DNA from: Dyella psychrodurans
GTDB lineage: Bacteria; Pseudomonadota; Gammaproteobacteria; Xanthomonadales; Rhodanobacteraceae
NCBI RefSeq assembly: GCF_003363265.1
Contig: NZ_QRBF01000006.1
Location: forward strand, 132,501-196,500
Reading direction: 5' to 3'
DNA length: 64,000 nucleotides
Shown: one piece after another, positions 45,693-54,421 of the stretch
How positions within the stretch are numbered: the first letter of the stretch is position 1
How the letters are laid out: each line of letters starts with the position of its first letter
Notes under the pieces: model-generated
What the model saw: the letters and a program-made list of their open reading frames with translations, nothing else
What the model was told of the DNA's origin: nothing
The model's database searches: none
Position numbers and translations under genes: made by a program

Positions 45693-46325
45693 ATGACCCA
45701 GCCCATGCCCGCCCTTTTCCTGGCCGACTCGCTCGGACTGGATTTCCTCAATTCCATAGCCACACCGGTCGATACCCCCATCGATTGGCTCGAAGACGGC
45801 GAAGGCCTGTTGAGCTGGCTCCGGCAGGCGCACCTGGTGCCGGATGAGGTGATCGACTCGATGCGTGCGCGGGCGATTCCGGGAGAGATCGATCGCCTGG
45901 CGGATCAGGCGCGCACGCTCAGGGAGTGGTTCCGACACTTCGTCCGCGCGCACAAGGGACGTCCGCTCGAAGCTGCGGACCTGGCCGAGCTTGAACCGCT
46001 CAATCAGTTACTGAAACGCGACGAGGGGTATGACGAAATCATCGCCCCGGAAAGCGACGCAACCTCCACGCTGCGCCTGATCCGCTCGCGTCGCTGGAGT
46101 TCGCCCGAGGCGTTGCTGCTCCCGATCGCACAATCGCTCGCGCAATTGGTTTGCGACGAAGACTTCTCTTTTGTGAAAGCGTGCGAAGGCCCGGTCTGCA
46201 CGCTGCTGTTCGCCGATCACACACGCGGGCACGCACGCAAATGGTGCAGCATGTCGCTCTGCGGCAACCGCGCGAAGCAGGCGGCGCACCGGCAGCGCCT
46301 GAAGCCGTCGCTGGCTGGCGGTTGA
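45693..46325 (+). CDS. CGNR zinc-finger protein (ABATE domain)
   Basis: A 210-aa protein: N-terminal ABATE-type ligand domain (LGLDFLNSIATP...) and a C-terminal zinc finger with Cys164, Cys169, Cys185 and the family signature CGNR at 190-193, with a basic tail (AKQAAHRQR). These are probable DNA-binding regulators found next to stress or catabolic genes. GGAGACAG precedes the ATG. Divergent from the hydrolase at 44844, its probable target. Confidence 0.92.
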   Translation: MTQPMPALFLADSLGLDFLNSIATPVDTPIDWLEDGEGLLSWLRQAHLVPDEVIDSMRARAIPGEIDRLADQARTLREWFRHFVRAHKGRPLEAADLAELEPLNQLLKRDEGYDEIIAPESDATSTLRLIRSRRWSSPEALLLPIAQSLAQLVCDEDFSFVKACEGPVCTLLFADHTRGHARKWCSMSLCGNRAKQAAHRQRLKPSLAGG

Positions 46326-46326
46326 T

Positions 46327-48006
46327 TCAAGCGGCGACGTTGCGATCTTGTCCGATGGCAATGCGCTGATCGGCGATCGCCATCACGTCGGGCCGGTGCG
46401 ACACCACGATCAGTATCGTTTGCGGCAGACGCTGCCTGAGTTTCGAAAGCACCTTGATTTCCGAAGCGACGTCGAGCGCGCTGGTCGCTTCGTCCAGTAA
46501 AGCGAGACGCGGCTGGCGCAGGATCACTTGCGCCAGCAGCAACCGTTGCAGCTCGCCGCCGGAGAGTTTGCTCGATGCGTTGTCGATGGCGGAATCCAGG
46601 TTGCGGTGTGTTTCGGCAAGCCGCCTGGCCAGACCAACATCTTCCAGCACGCTCATCAGCATGTCGTCGGTGGCATCGGGCGCCGCCCACAGCAGGCATT
46701 CGCGGATCGAACGCTGCCATGGCCGAACGCTCTGGCTGACGTAGGCGCCTCGACGTACCAGTTCGCAATACGCATCGAAATCGATCGATCGCGCACCGAT
46801 ACGGGCGACGAACTCCTTAGGCTTGGCCATGCCGGCCAGCACATCGACCAGGCTGCTCTTGCCGATACCGGAGTCGCCCGACACCAAGGTCAGTTTGCCG
46901 GGCGCGAGTGCGAGTTCGCCGATATCCAGCGTATCGAGCGGCGGCATCAGCCGCACGCGCCCGATATGAAGTACGTCTTCGGCAACGACGCGATGCGAAG
47001 GCACACAGGATGACGATGACGGATGCCGATGCATGTACCGCTGCCACAATTCGAACGCGGGCACCGCGGCACGCAATTGCTGGAAGCTTTGCCGCGTGGA
47101 CACCAGATAAGGCAACAAACGCCCCAGCAGCAGGCACACGGCGATAAGCGAAGCCTGATCGACGCCATGCAGGCGATACGCCAGGACGAAGATGGCGGCG
47201 ATGCCGACCGCTGCCAGCAACTCCAGCATCAGTCGCCCGGAAGCGATCAGGTACAGCTGACGTTGATAGCCGTGGCGGAGTCGTTCGGAAATATCGCCAT
47301 AGCTTTCTTTTTCCGCCTGTTCCTTCTCGAACGAGCGCACGTGGCGCAAGCGGCGCGGAAAATCTTCGCTGAGCCAGAACAGGCGCGTCAGGTCCGACAC
47401 GTATTGCCGGCTGACCTGCGCCTGCTCGCGGCTGCTGATGCGCGACGCCACCAAACCCAAACCAGCCAGCAAGGGCGTCGCCAGAACCAGCGGCGGCGAT
47501 ACCCACAGTGCAAAGGCGACGCTCACGACGGCGGTCACGCCCGCGACCAGCAGCTGCAACAACGCGTTGAAACCCTGGGTGATGATTTCGATGTTGTAGG
47601 TAAGCACGTTGGCGATTTCCGCCGAGGTGGCATCGGCCAGCGACGCCAGCGGGGCATCGATCAACCGCGCATGGACCGAGCGCCGCAGATGCATGCCGTA
47701 GCGACCGGCAAGACGCGCACCTTGCCGCGCCGCCTGCCAGCGCAGCAATGCAAACGCGATGGTGGCTCCCGCGAAGACGGCTGCATGCAGATCGGTGCCG
47801 CCTTGCACATCGAACAATCCGTTGCCGATCGGCAAGGCGTGCCCGGGTTGAACCAGCGGCAACACCAGCACCGCCGCGAGGCTGCCGACCAATGCCGATC
47901 CCAGCGACAGCAGCACGTAAACGGCAATGCCAGCCACGCCGACGCTTTTCAGCGTGCTCGCAAACGCGCGCAGCGGTTCGTCCGGCAAGGGCGCATGACC
48001 GGACAT
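46327..48006 (-). CDS. ABC exporter with fused membrane and ATPase domains
   Basis: A 559-aa half-transporter: six membrane helices in about 20-320, ATPase with Walker A GDSGIGKSS (377-385), signature LSGGELQR (481-488) and Walker B LALLDEATSALD (501-512). No C39 peptidase domain, so it resembles lasso-peptide exporters (McjD-like) and lipid/drug exporters rather than bacteriocin processors. Start ATG at 48006 is preceded by GAGG and by a strong hairpin (48021-48045). It is read right after the HPr-kinase-like gene. Confidence 0.92.
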   Translation of the reverse strand: MSGHAPLPDEPLRAFASTLKSVGVAGIAVYVLLSLGSALVGSLAAVLVLPLVQPGHALPIGNGLFDVQGGTDLHAAVFAGATIAFALLRWQAARQGARLAGRYGMHLRRSVHARLIDAPLASLADATSAEIANVLTYNIEIITQGFNALLQLLVAGVTAVVSVAFALWVSPPLVLATPLLAGLGLVASRISSREQAQVSRQYVSDLTRLFWLSEDFPRRLRHVRSFEKEQAEKESYGDISERLRHGYQRQLYLIASGRLMLELLAAVGIAAIFVLAYRLHGVDQASLIAVCLLLGRLLPYLVSTRQSFQQLRAAVPAFELWQRYMHRHPSSSSCVPSHRVVAEDVLHIGRVRLMPPLDTLDIGELALAPGKLTLVSGDSGIGKSSLVDVLAGMAKPKEFVARIGARSIDFDAYCELVRRGAYVSQSVRPWQRSIRECLLWAAPDATDDMLMSVLEDVGLARRLAETHRNLDSAIDNASSKLSGGELQRLLLAQVILRQPRLALLDEATSALDVASEIKVLSKLRQRLPQTILIVVSHRPDVMAIADQRIAIGQDRNVAA

Positions 48007-48008
48007 CG

Positions 48009-48155
48009 CTACACGTCCTCGCGGCCGTCCGGCCGGGACGGCCGCGATTCCGTTGAAGCTTTGGCTGTACTCAGAACCCCTCTCCTTCCGCATGGCACGC
48101 CGCCATGCCCGTAAGTGCGGCGTTCGTGGGTGTCGGTTGCACGCGTTGAAGTCAT
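48009..48155 (-). CDS. Candidate small ORF between kinase and ABC exporter
   Basis: A 48-codon frame that begins in an ATGA overlap with the kinase stop (ATG 48155) and ends TAG 2 nt before the exporter start. The peptide is basic and hydrophilic (many Arg, Ser, Thr, one Cys) with no leader/core pattern I can defend as a RiPP precursor. Third-position GC is lower than in neighbours and it uses rare AGG/AGA, so it may be non-coding; position alone makes it worth listing. Confidence 0.28.
   Translation of the reverse strand: MTSTRATDTHERRTYGHGGVPCGRRGVLSTAKASTESRPSRPDGREDV
48021..48045. promoter_or_regulatory. Strong hairpin ahead of the ABC exporter
   Basis: GCGGCCGTCC (48021-48030) pairs exactly with GGACGGCCGC (48036-48045) over a 5-nt loop: a 10-bp GC-only-rich stem in the leader between kinase and exporter, 15 nt from the exporter ATG. 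It lacks a U-tract, so it is more likely a translational or mRNA-stability element than a terminator. Confidence 0.6.
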
Positions 48156-49174
48156 TTGCCGAGCAGCTGCAGCAATGCATCGACGGATGCTCGCGGATGG
48201 CTGCCGCGGCGCAGCCGGTATACACCCGCGTGCCGCAGCTGCTCTTCGAAACGCGACCAGCCCGGCTGCCCGGCGGCATACGGTTGATCGGCCACGAGCC
48301 GGCCGGCGATGTCGTGTTCCGGCAATGGATGCAACAACTCGCTCGCATCATCGGCGGCCTGGCTGGATACAAACACCGCACCGACCAGTTTCAGTGGAGC
48401 GGTGGCGGGCCGGCCATATCCCAACCTGAGATCCGCCTCGAATTTCGCCGCGCCGCTACGGCGGCGAATGACGGGCGATTCGCTGATCCATCGGCGCGCG
48501 CTTTCGTCTTCAACAAATCGCAAGGCATCGGCTTGCATATGCAGGTAATTGGCCACACCGGTTGCGAGCATGTTTTCCGGCTGCACGAACACCGCATCTT
48601 CGGCGAGAAAGTCCAGGCCGCGCAGCAGGCTGTGCAAGGCGAGCGTCGATTTGCCCGATCCACTCGCGCCGAGTAACAACACGCCGCGTCCGTCAAGTCC
48701 CACGCATGCGGCGTGCAACGGAACCAGACCCACGCCACGCGATGCCAGGGTGAAGACGGCGAATTCGATCAGCTCGTAGCGCAGATGATAAGGACGCTGC
48801 AGCATGTCCTCCGATGCCACCACCAATGCCTTGTGCTGCTCGGGCATCAGGACGACGTAATTGCATGCATCCATGATGCCGCACAGGATGCCGGCCCCGG
48901 ACTGCATCTGCACGGGCGGCGGTTCGGCCGTACTCGGTGCGTTGCGCGGGAGCAGACGCAATTCGATGCGAAATGACGTCGCGGATGTCGGCAGGTGATG
49001 CGATGGCAGGCCGCCGTAGGCCTGATCGACCACATGCAGCAGCGCAACGCTGTTGCTCTCGAACAGGAAGCTTCCGCCGAGGATCTGCTTGCGCGTGGAA
49101 AACGGCTGGCGCGACCGTTCGCGAAAGGGATCGACGTGGGTTTCGCTTATGCGGGGGCTACAGGTCAAAGCCAT
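48152..49174 (-). CDS. HPr-kinase-like (HprK-related) serine kinase
   Basis: A 340-aa protein. A C-terminal P-loop domain resembles HPr kinase/phosphorylase: LHAACVGLDGRG, Walker A GASGSGKST (169-177), and FLAEDAVFV (acidic pair 192-193). The N-terminal half (about 25-145) is typical of HprK-related kinases next to lasso-peptide/RiPP or exopolysaccharide loci, where some phosphorylate a serine of the peptide. No HPr or PTS gene is nearby. The true start is uncertain; an ATG at 49174 is used. Divergent from the radical SAM gene. Confidence 0.82.
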   Translation of the reverse strand: MALTCSPRISETHVDPFRERSRQPFSTRKQILGGSFLFESNSVALLHVVDQAYGGLPSHHLPTSATSFRIELRLLPRNAPSTAEPPPVQMQSGAGILCGIMDACNYVVLMPEQHKALVVASEDMLQRPYHLRYELIEFAVFTLASRGVGLVPLHAACVGLDGRGVLLLGASGSGKSTLALHSLLRGLDFLAEDAVFVQPENMLATGVANYLHMQADALRFVEDESARRWISESPVIRRRSGAAKFEADLRLGYGRPATAPLKLVGAVFVSSQAADDASELLHPLPEHDIAGRLVADQPYAAGQPGWSRFEEQLRHAGVYRLRRGSHPRASVDALLQLLGK

Positions 49175-49420
49175 AAGGTGTCAGCCGATTCGTGTCCGGC
49201 CCTGCGCAGCACGGCACCAGATCCATCCAGATCAATGTGCGGGTGAGTGCGGTTTTTCCCCGAATGGGTTGCGCATCCGACTATTTCGTCGCGCCAGGCA
49301 ACCGCCGGCGTGCCACGCAGCACTCACGACCAAACAGCGTTGAACGATGGAGCCGACACGCCGGCGCCAACGCCGGTGCTGATGCAGCTTATCCAACGCT
49401 ACGATCGAGGCTCCTCCCCG

Positions 49421-50932
49421 ATGCTTAAGATCCAGGTAGGCCACTCCTACTTCCTGACATACGATCGGAAACAGTGGGAGCGCGGCAAGCCCTACCCTCC
49501 CCTTGCCACCCTGCACCTTGCCGCGCTCCTGCGGGAGATGGGGCATGAGATCGCGTTGTTCGACGCGATGCTCGCCGATGGCGTCGAAGATTATGCAGGC
49601 TCGCTCCATCGCGCCCAGCCAGACGTGGTGGTCATCTATGAAGACAACTTCAATTTCCTGACCAAGATGTGTCTCGCCCGCATGCGCGAGGCGGCGTGCC
49701 AGATGATCAGCGAAGCGCGTGCCTACGGTGCCCGCGTTATCGTTGCGGGTTCCGACGCATCCGACCAGCCCGACGCTTTTCTTGCAGCGGGCGCGCATGC
49801 GGTACTTATCGGCGAAGGCGTCGCGGCGCTGGTCGAACTGATCAACCGTTTGGAACAGAACCCAGGCATCGATGCCGAAAACTGGACATCGGGCATCACC
49901 GGGGTCGCCACGCTGGTGAGCGAACAGACGCACGTCACACGCATCGGCGTGCAGCCGCCCGATCCGCGCCTGGTGATCCACCCGGCGTGGGATCTGGTCG
50001 ACATCGAGCGCTACCGCACGATGTGGCTCGCGCATCACGGCTACTTCAGCCTCAACATGGCGGCGTCGCGCGGCTGCCCCTTCCGCTGCAATTGGTGCGC
50101 CAAGCCGATCTGGGGCAACCACTACAAACAACGCAGCGCGCAGGACATGGCCGCGGAGATGACGTATCTCAAACGCATGTTCAAGCCCGACCACATCTGG
50201 ATGGCCGACGACATCTTCGGCTTCCACATCGATTGGGTGGTGGAATTCGCCGAACATCTGAGTGCCGCCGACGGTTCCGTGCCTTTCACCATCCAGACGC
50301 GCGCCGACCTGATCAGCGAACGCATGGCCGCCGCCTTGAAGCAGGCCGGATGCACCGAAGCGTGGATCGGCGCGGAAAGCGGCAGCCAGCGCGTGCTGGA
50401 TGCCATGACCAAAGGCACCAAGGTCGCCGAACTCATCGCAGCACGCGAACGACTCGGCAAACACGGCATACGCGTAGGCTTCTTCATCCAGCTCGGTTAT
50501 CTGGGCGAGCAACTCATCGATCTGCTGGCGACGCGCGAGTTGATCACGGCCGCGGCGCCGGACGACATCGGCGTCAGCGTCTCCTACCCGCTGCCGGGCA
50601 CCAAATTCTACGAACAGGTGAAAGCCCAGCTCGGCGAAAAGACGCATTGGCGGGATAGCGCCGACCTCGCGATGATGTTTCGCGGCGCCTACGACTCCGA
50701 TTTCTATCGCAGCGTGCGCGATCTCATGCACGAGCAGATCGCCATCCAGCAATCGAAGAGCAGCACGCCGCCGGAACGTTACGACGAAGCGCTTTCCACC
50801 CTCGATGTCCGTTGGAATGCGTTGCTCGCTGTCGAACAACAGCACCGCACCGAACATGCGACAACGTCGCTCGCCACCGCATCAAGCCACACCCGACCGC
50901 CACGCCATGTTGCCACCGCTCAAAACCGTTAA
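49421..50932 (+). CDS. B12-binding-like radical SAM protein
   Basis: A 503-aa protein: an N-terminal Rossmann-like B12-binding-type domain (about 1-145, e.g. PDVVVIYEDNF and RVIVAGSDAS) and a radical SAM domain with the cluster motif C219xxxC223xxC226 (RGCPFRCNWC). It probably binds a [4Fe-4S] cluster and SAM for radical chemistry such as methylation or rearrangement. The frame is open from 49247; the ATG at 49421 has GAGG at 10 nt, earlier Met at 49382 is possible. Overlaps the nucleotidyltransferase gene by 26 bp. Confidence 0.9.
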   Translation: MLKIQVGHSYFLTYDRKQWERGKPYPPLATLHLAALLREMGHEIALFDAMLADGVEDYAGSLHRAQPDVVVIYEDNFNFLTKMCLARMREAACQMISEARAYGARVIVAGSDASDQPDAFLAAGAHAVLIGEGVAALVELINRLEQNPGIDAENWTSGITGVATLVSEQTHVTRIGVQPPDPRLVIHPAWDLVDIERYRTMWLAHHGYFSLNMAASRGCPFRCNWCAKPIWGNHYKQRSAQDMAAEMTYLKRMFKPDHIWMADDIFGFHIDWVVEFAEHLSAADGSVPFTIQTRADLISERMAAALKQAGCTEAWIGAESGSQRVLDAMTKGTKVAELIAARERLGKHGIRVGFFIQLGYLGEQLIDLLATRELITAAAPDDIGVSVSYPLPGTKFYEQVKAQLGEKTHWRDSADLAMMFRGAYDSDFYRSVRDLMHEQIAIQQSKSSTPPERYDEALSTLDVRWNALLAVEQQHRTEHATTSLATASSHTRPPRHVATAQNR

Positions 50933-52130
50933 GGCCGGCTTGTATCGCACCACCGAAGCGCTCGCCGCCGAACTGGCGCTTGCGCGGCCGGGCACGCCGA
51001 CGCCCGCGTGGAGCGATCTCGAATGGCGATTGGCTTCGGCGGCGGCGGTGGCGCACGGCGTTTCGCCGCTGCTCTCCCGGCTTTCCTATTGGCAGAACCC
51101 GGGATGGAAACAGTTTCTCGCCGAGCAACGCGAGCATGTCGAACATCGCCAGCAACGCATCGTCTCGCTGCTGGCGCAGATCGATGCCGAAGCGCGCGCC
51201 GCCGGCCTGGCCATCGTGCCCCTGAAGGGTTCCGCGCTGCACGCCATCGGGATGTATGCGGCCGGTGATCGGCCCATGGCCGATATCGACCTGCTGGTGC
51301 GCGAAGCGGATACCGAACGCGCCTCCGCGCTGCTGGAAGAGCTCGGCTACGTCGAATCGTACGCGCAATGGAAACATCGGGTATTCAAGCCGTCGGACGG
51401 CGAAGCGTTCGCGGGCCTTGGCGAACATCGCGATACGCCGGTCAATATCGAACTGCATACGCATATCCAGGAACGGCTGCCGATCTCCACCATCGACATC
51501 ACCGACCGGATCTACCCGAAGAAGCCGCATCCCGGATTGAATGCCTATCCTTCGACAGGTGCGCTGATGAGTCACCTGTTGCTGCACGCAGCCGGCAATA
51601 TCTGCGGCCGCAGCCTACGCCTGATTCACCTCAACGACATCTCCCTGCTGGCCACGCGCATGACCACGCGCGACTGGGACGCGCTTTGGGATACGCATGC
51701 CACCGAAGCGCCGTGGTGGGCACTGCCACCGTTACGACTGGTGACACGCTATTACCGCCAAGCGATTCCCGATTCGGTGCTCAGGCGCGTCGAGCGCGAT
51801 TGCAATGTCCTGCTGCGCGCCGTGTCAAGGCGGCAGACGCTGACGCAGGTTTCGTGTTCCGCATTATGGCTGCGTGCGCTGCCAGGCATCGAATGGTCGC
51901 GCTCGGTCGGCGAAGCAGGGCATTGCATCCGAAATCGCATCAAGCCCACCCAAGAAGCCGTGAAGGAACGTGCCGACATGGTACGCACGCAGGTCTGGTT
52001 GCAGGGCCAAAGCTGGGTGACGTTGAATCACGGCCGCCGCGTGCTGACCTGGCTGACGAAACCGGTGCCTCGTATGGATACCTTGTATGTCGTGCGTGCG
52101 GCGCTGGAATCGACCAAGCTCGCGGTTTAG
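50907..52130 (+). CDS. Uncharacterised nucleotidyltransferase family protein
   Basis: A 407-aa protein of the nucleotidyltransferase-like family (PF14907 type): IVPLKGSAL at about 103-111 and RPMADIDLLV at 122-131 with Asp126 and Asp128 as metal ligands. Members are common in lasso-peptide and exopolysaccharide loci, where an NMP-transfer to peptide or sugar is suspected. Starts inside the end of the radical SAM gene, so coupled to it; converges on the GT gene at 52160. Confidence 0.85.
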   Translation: MLPPLKTVKAGLYRTTEALAAELALARPGTPTPAWSDLEWRLASAAAVAHGVSPLLSRLSYWQNPGWKQFLAEQREHVEHRQQRIVSLLAQIDAEARAAGLAIVPLKGSALHAIGMYAAGDRPMADIDLLVREADTERASALLEELGYVESYAQWKHRVFKPSDGEAFAGLGEHRDTPVNIELHTHIQERLPISTIDITDRIYPKKPHPGLNAYPSTGALMSHLLLHAAGNICGRSLRLIHLNDISLLATRMTTRDWDALWDTHATEAPWWALPPLRLVTRYYRQAIPDSVLRRVERDCNVLLRAVSRRQTLTQVSCSALWLRALPGIEWSRSVGEAGHCIRNRIKPTQEAVKERADMVRTQVWLQGQSWVTLNHGRRVLTWLTKPVPRMDTLYVVRAALESTKLAV

Positions 52131-52159
52131 AGCCGCTCGCTACGTTTTGTTGATGGCTC

Positions 52160-53290
52160 TTAGCGCGCGATGCGCAGACCGCTGCTGAAACGCGCCGCGA
52201 GCAGCTGGTGATAGAGCGCCTCGAACATGCCCGCGGTGTAATCGGCATCTTCGGCCATCGCACGGCGTTGCGCCTCGCTTGCCAGATGAAGTCGCAACTC
52301 CTCATGCGCCAGCACATGCTGGATCGCACGCGCCAGCGCTTCCCAATCGCCCACCGGCACGGCACACGCGGCCTGCGGCGACCATTCGGCGATATGCCCT
52401 ACCGCGGTCCCGACTGTCGGCACACCCAACACTGCAGCCTCCAGCAGTACCAGCGGACCGGCTTCGTGCAGCGACGACATCACCAGCAGGTCCGCCGCTG
52501 CCATGATCGGCCGCAACTCGCGCTGCGTCTTGAAGTCGAGAAAGCGGATGTACGGCTCCAGGCCAAGCTGATGCGCCAGCCGGTCGATCTCGCCTTGCAG
52601 CGTATCGACGCCGACCATGTCCATCCGGAAGTTGACGCCGGCTTTCGCCAGCGCGGCGAGCGCGCGCAGCAGCGTCGGCTGATCCTTGACGCGATTGAGA
52701 CTGGCGACGTGGACAAGCCGGGCCTGCGCGCCGGTGCGGCCGCGCGGGGAAATGGGTGGCCACTGCTTCAGGTCGACGCCGAGCGGTATGCGCTCCGCAT
52801 GCAGGCCGAGGCCGCGCAGCGAGTCGATGATGGGCGCGCTCGCCGCCGTGATCGCGTCGGCGGCGCGCAATACCAGCGCTTCGCGCAGCCGCCCTTTCCA
52901 CTTCTGCCGACCGCCATAACCGATCTCGTGCAACGCGACGAGCTCGCCGCCTGCGATGTGCACCACGCTAGGCAATCGCAACCACTTCGCCGCCGCCACG
53001 GCGACGAAGCTGCAGGAGCCCGAGAAGATCGCGTGCACGAGATCGAAAGGAGCCTTTTGGTGTTCGGCATGAATGGCCTTGATGGCACGAAGCCGCGTCC
53101 AACCGTCGCCGATGTTGTGAATGGTGGCGCCGGCAAGCTTCCAGCGATCCGGCGCGGCTTCCTGCCGCAAGGCAAACACATGCACGTCGTGGATACGCGC
53201 CAAGCGCTCGATCAAGGCAAGCAGCACGGGGATCACCCGGAATTCTCCGCTGCGATCCACGCCGCCCGGAACGACCAGGGCCAGTTTCAT
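52160..53290 (-). CDS. GT4-type glycosyltransferase
   Basis: A 376-aa GT-B glycosyltransferase of family 4 pattern: N-terminal KLALVVPGGVDRSGEFRVIP, RLVHVASLNRVKDQPTLLRA opening the second domain, and the donor-site motif HEAGPLVLLEAAVLGVP. Its ATG overlaps the stop of the upstream GT by 4 nt (ATGA at 53287-53290). Probably transfers a sugar onto a lipid-linked or cytosolic acceptor. Last gene of the long minus-strand run. Confidence 0.92.
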   Translation of the reverse strand: MKLALVVPGGVDRSGEFRVIPVLLALIERLARIHDVHVFALRQEAAPDRWKLAGATIHNIGDGWTRLRAIKAIHAEHQKAPFDLVHAIFSGSCSFVAVAAAKWLRLPSVVHIAGGELVALHEIGYGGRQKWKGRLREALVLRAADAITAASAPIIDSLRGLGLHAERIPLGVDLKQWPPISPRGRTGAQARLVHVASLNRVKDQPTLLRALAALAKAGVNFRMDMVGVDTLQGEIDRLAHQLGLEPYIRFLDFKTQRELRPIMAAADLLVMSSLHEAGPLVLLEAAVLGVPTVGTAVGHIAEWSPQAACAVPVGDWEALARAIQHVLAHEELRLHLASEAQRRAMAEDADYTAGMFEALYHQLLAARFSSGLRIAR

Positions 53291-54417
53291 CGCAACCCCC
53301 GTGGCTGGTCGCCGAGCACTTGCGCATAGGCCTCGGCCCACTGCCGTCCCACCGCCGGGAATGAAAGCGCGGCGTCGAAGTGTGCGCGCACCCGTTCCGG
53401 CAACTGGCGATGCGTTGCCGCATGAATCAATGCTTCCGCCAATCGCGTCGCATCGCCGCACGGCCACAGATGCCCGACATCGCCAGTCAGTGCGCGGAAC
53501 GATGGGATATCCGTGACGACTGGCGTGACGCCACACGCCATGGCTTCCAGCAACGCATAGCCGCAGCTTTCGCTACGACTTCCCGAGACATATATATCCG
53601 CCGCGCGCATCAGCCATTCCACACGCTGATGCGCCACCTTGCCCAGCAGATGCACGCGCCCGGAAAGGTGTGGATCGCGATCGATGCGTCGTTGCACGGC
53701 CGGCAGCAGCGGCGCATCGCCGAAGACGCACCACAATTTCAGTCCCGGCAGTTTCGTCGCGGCCTGCGCGACGCCGTCGAGCACGGTCATGGGATCCTTG
53801 CCGGCGCTCAAATGTCCCACCCACAGGATGCACGGATCGCCATAGAGCCCCGTTTCCGCGCGGGCGCGGGCGCGGCTGCCGCGCGTGAAGCGGCAACTGG
53901 ATTCCGGTATGGCGAATACCTGCGCGCGGGGATCGAGCAAATGCGCGTCGGTAAAAGGTTGCGCGAGTTCCGGTGCGGTGAATGCAACGCCCGAGGCAGC
54001 CTTGTACCAGCGCCGCCACTGCGGTCGTCGCCACCAGTGCGGCGGCCGGTTGGCGTGATCCTGGAAAAGGATCGGCAGATCCGGCAGGTATTGCGCGATG
54101 GCGAATGCATCTTCGGCGAAATCCAGGCCATGCACATGCAGGACATCCGCCTTGATGTCGTCGATCAGATTCGCGAAGCGACGGCCGCGACTTATGGCGG
54201 TTTCCGCATCGCGAATGTCGCTGAAGTGATACCCGATGCCGTTGTGGACCACGTGAACCGGTTGCGTGGTCGCCTGGATCACCGACACACGCGTGCCGGA
54301 ACTGGCGACCGCTTCGGCGACATCCACCAGCGACGGCCATTGCCTGAAAACCTCGGTCGCGCCGAGGCCCTCCGGCACCGGAACGAAGTTGATCTGCGCA
54401 ACATGCAACGCCGGCAT
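53287..54417 (-). CDS. GT4-type glycosyltransferase
   Basis: A 376-aa GT-B glycosyltransferase: acceptor domain with DVLHVHGLDF, then LWVGHLSAGKDPMTVLDG and the donor-site SRSESCGYALLEAMACGVTP. Similar in size to its downstream neighbour but not a duplicate by eye. It begins 4 bp after the upstream radical SAM stop and overlaps the next GT by 4 nt, so is in a tight operon. Confidence 0.92.
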   Translation of the reverse strand: MPALHVAQINFVPVPEGLGATEVFRQWPSLVDVAEAVASSGTRVSVIQATTQPVHVVHNGIGYHFSDIRDAETAISRGRRFANLIDDIKADVLHVHGLDFAEDAFAIAQYLPDLPILFQDHANRPPHWWRRPQWRRWYKAASGVAFTAPELAQPFTDAHLLDPRAQVFAIPESSCRFTRGSRARARAETGLYGDPCILWVGHLSAGKDPMTVLDGVAQAATKLPGLKLWCVFGDAPLLPAVQRRIDRDPHLSGRVHLLGKVAHQRVEWLMRAADIYVSGSRSESCGYALLEAMACGVTPVVTDIPSFRALTGDVGHLWPCGDATRLAEALIHAATHRQLPERVRAHFDAALSFPAVGRQWAEAYAQVLGDQPRGLR

Positions 54418-54421
54418 TCGC

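Noticed and set aside
48093-48381. Extension of the ABC exporter upstream of its ATG at 48006
   Set aside because: It runs into the kinase gene in another frame and carries a Cys/His-rich, implausible N-terminus for an exporter.
49232-50857. 541-codon minus-strand frame over the first radical SAM gene
   Set aside because: The plus strand holds CxxxCxxC in a standard context; the minus frame has no domain.
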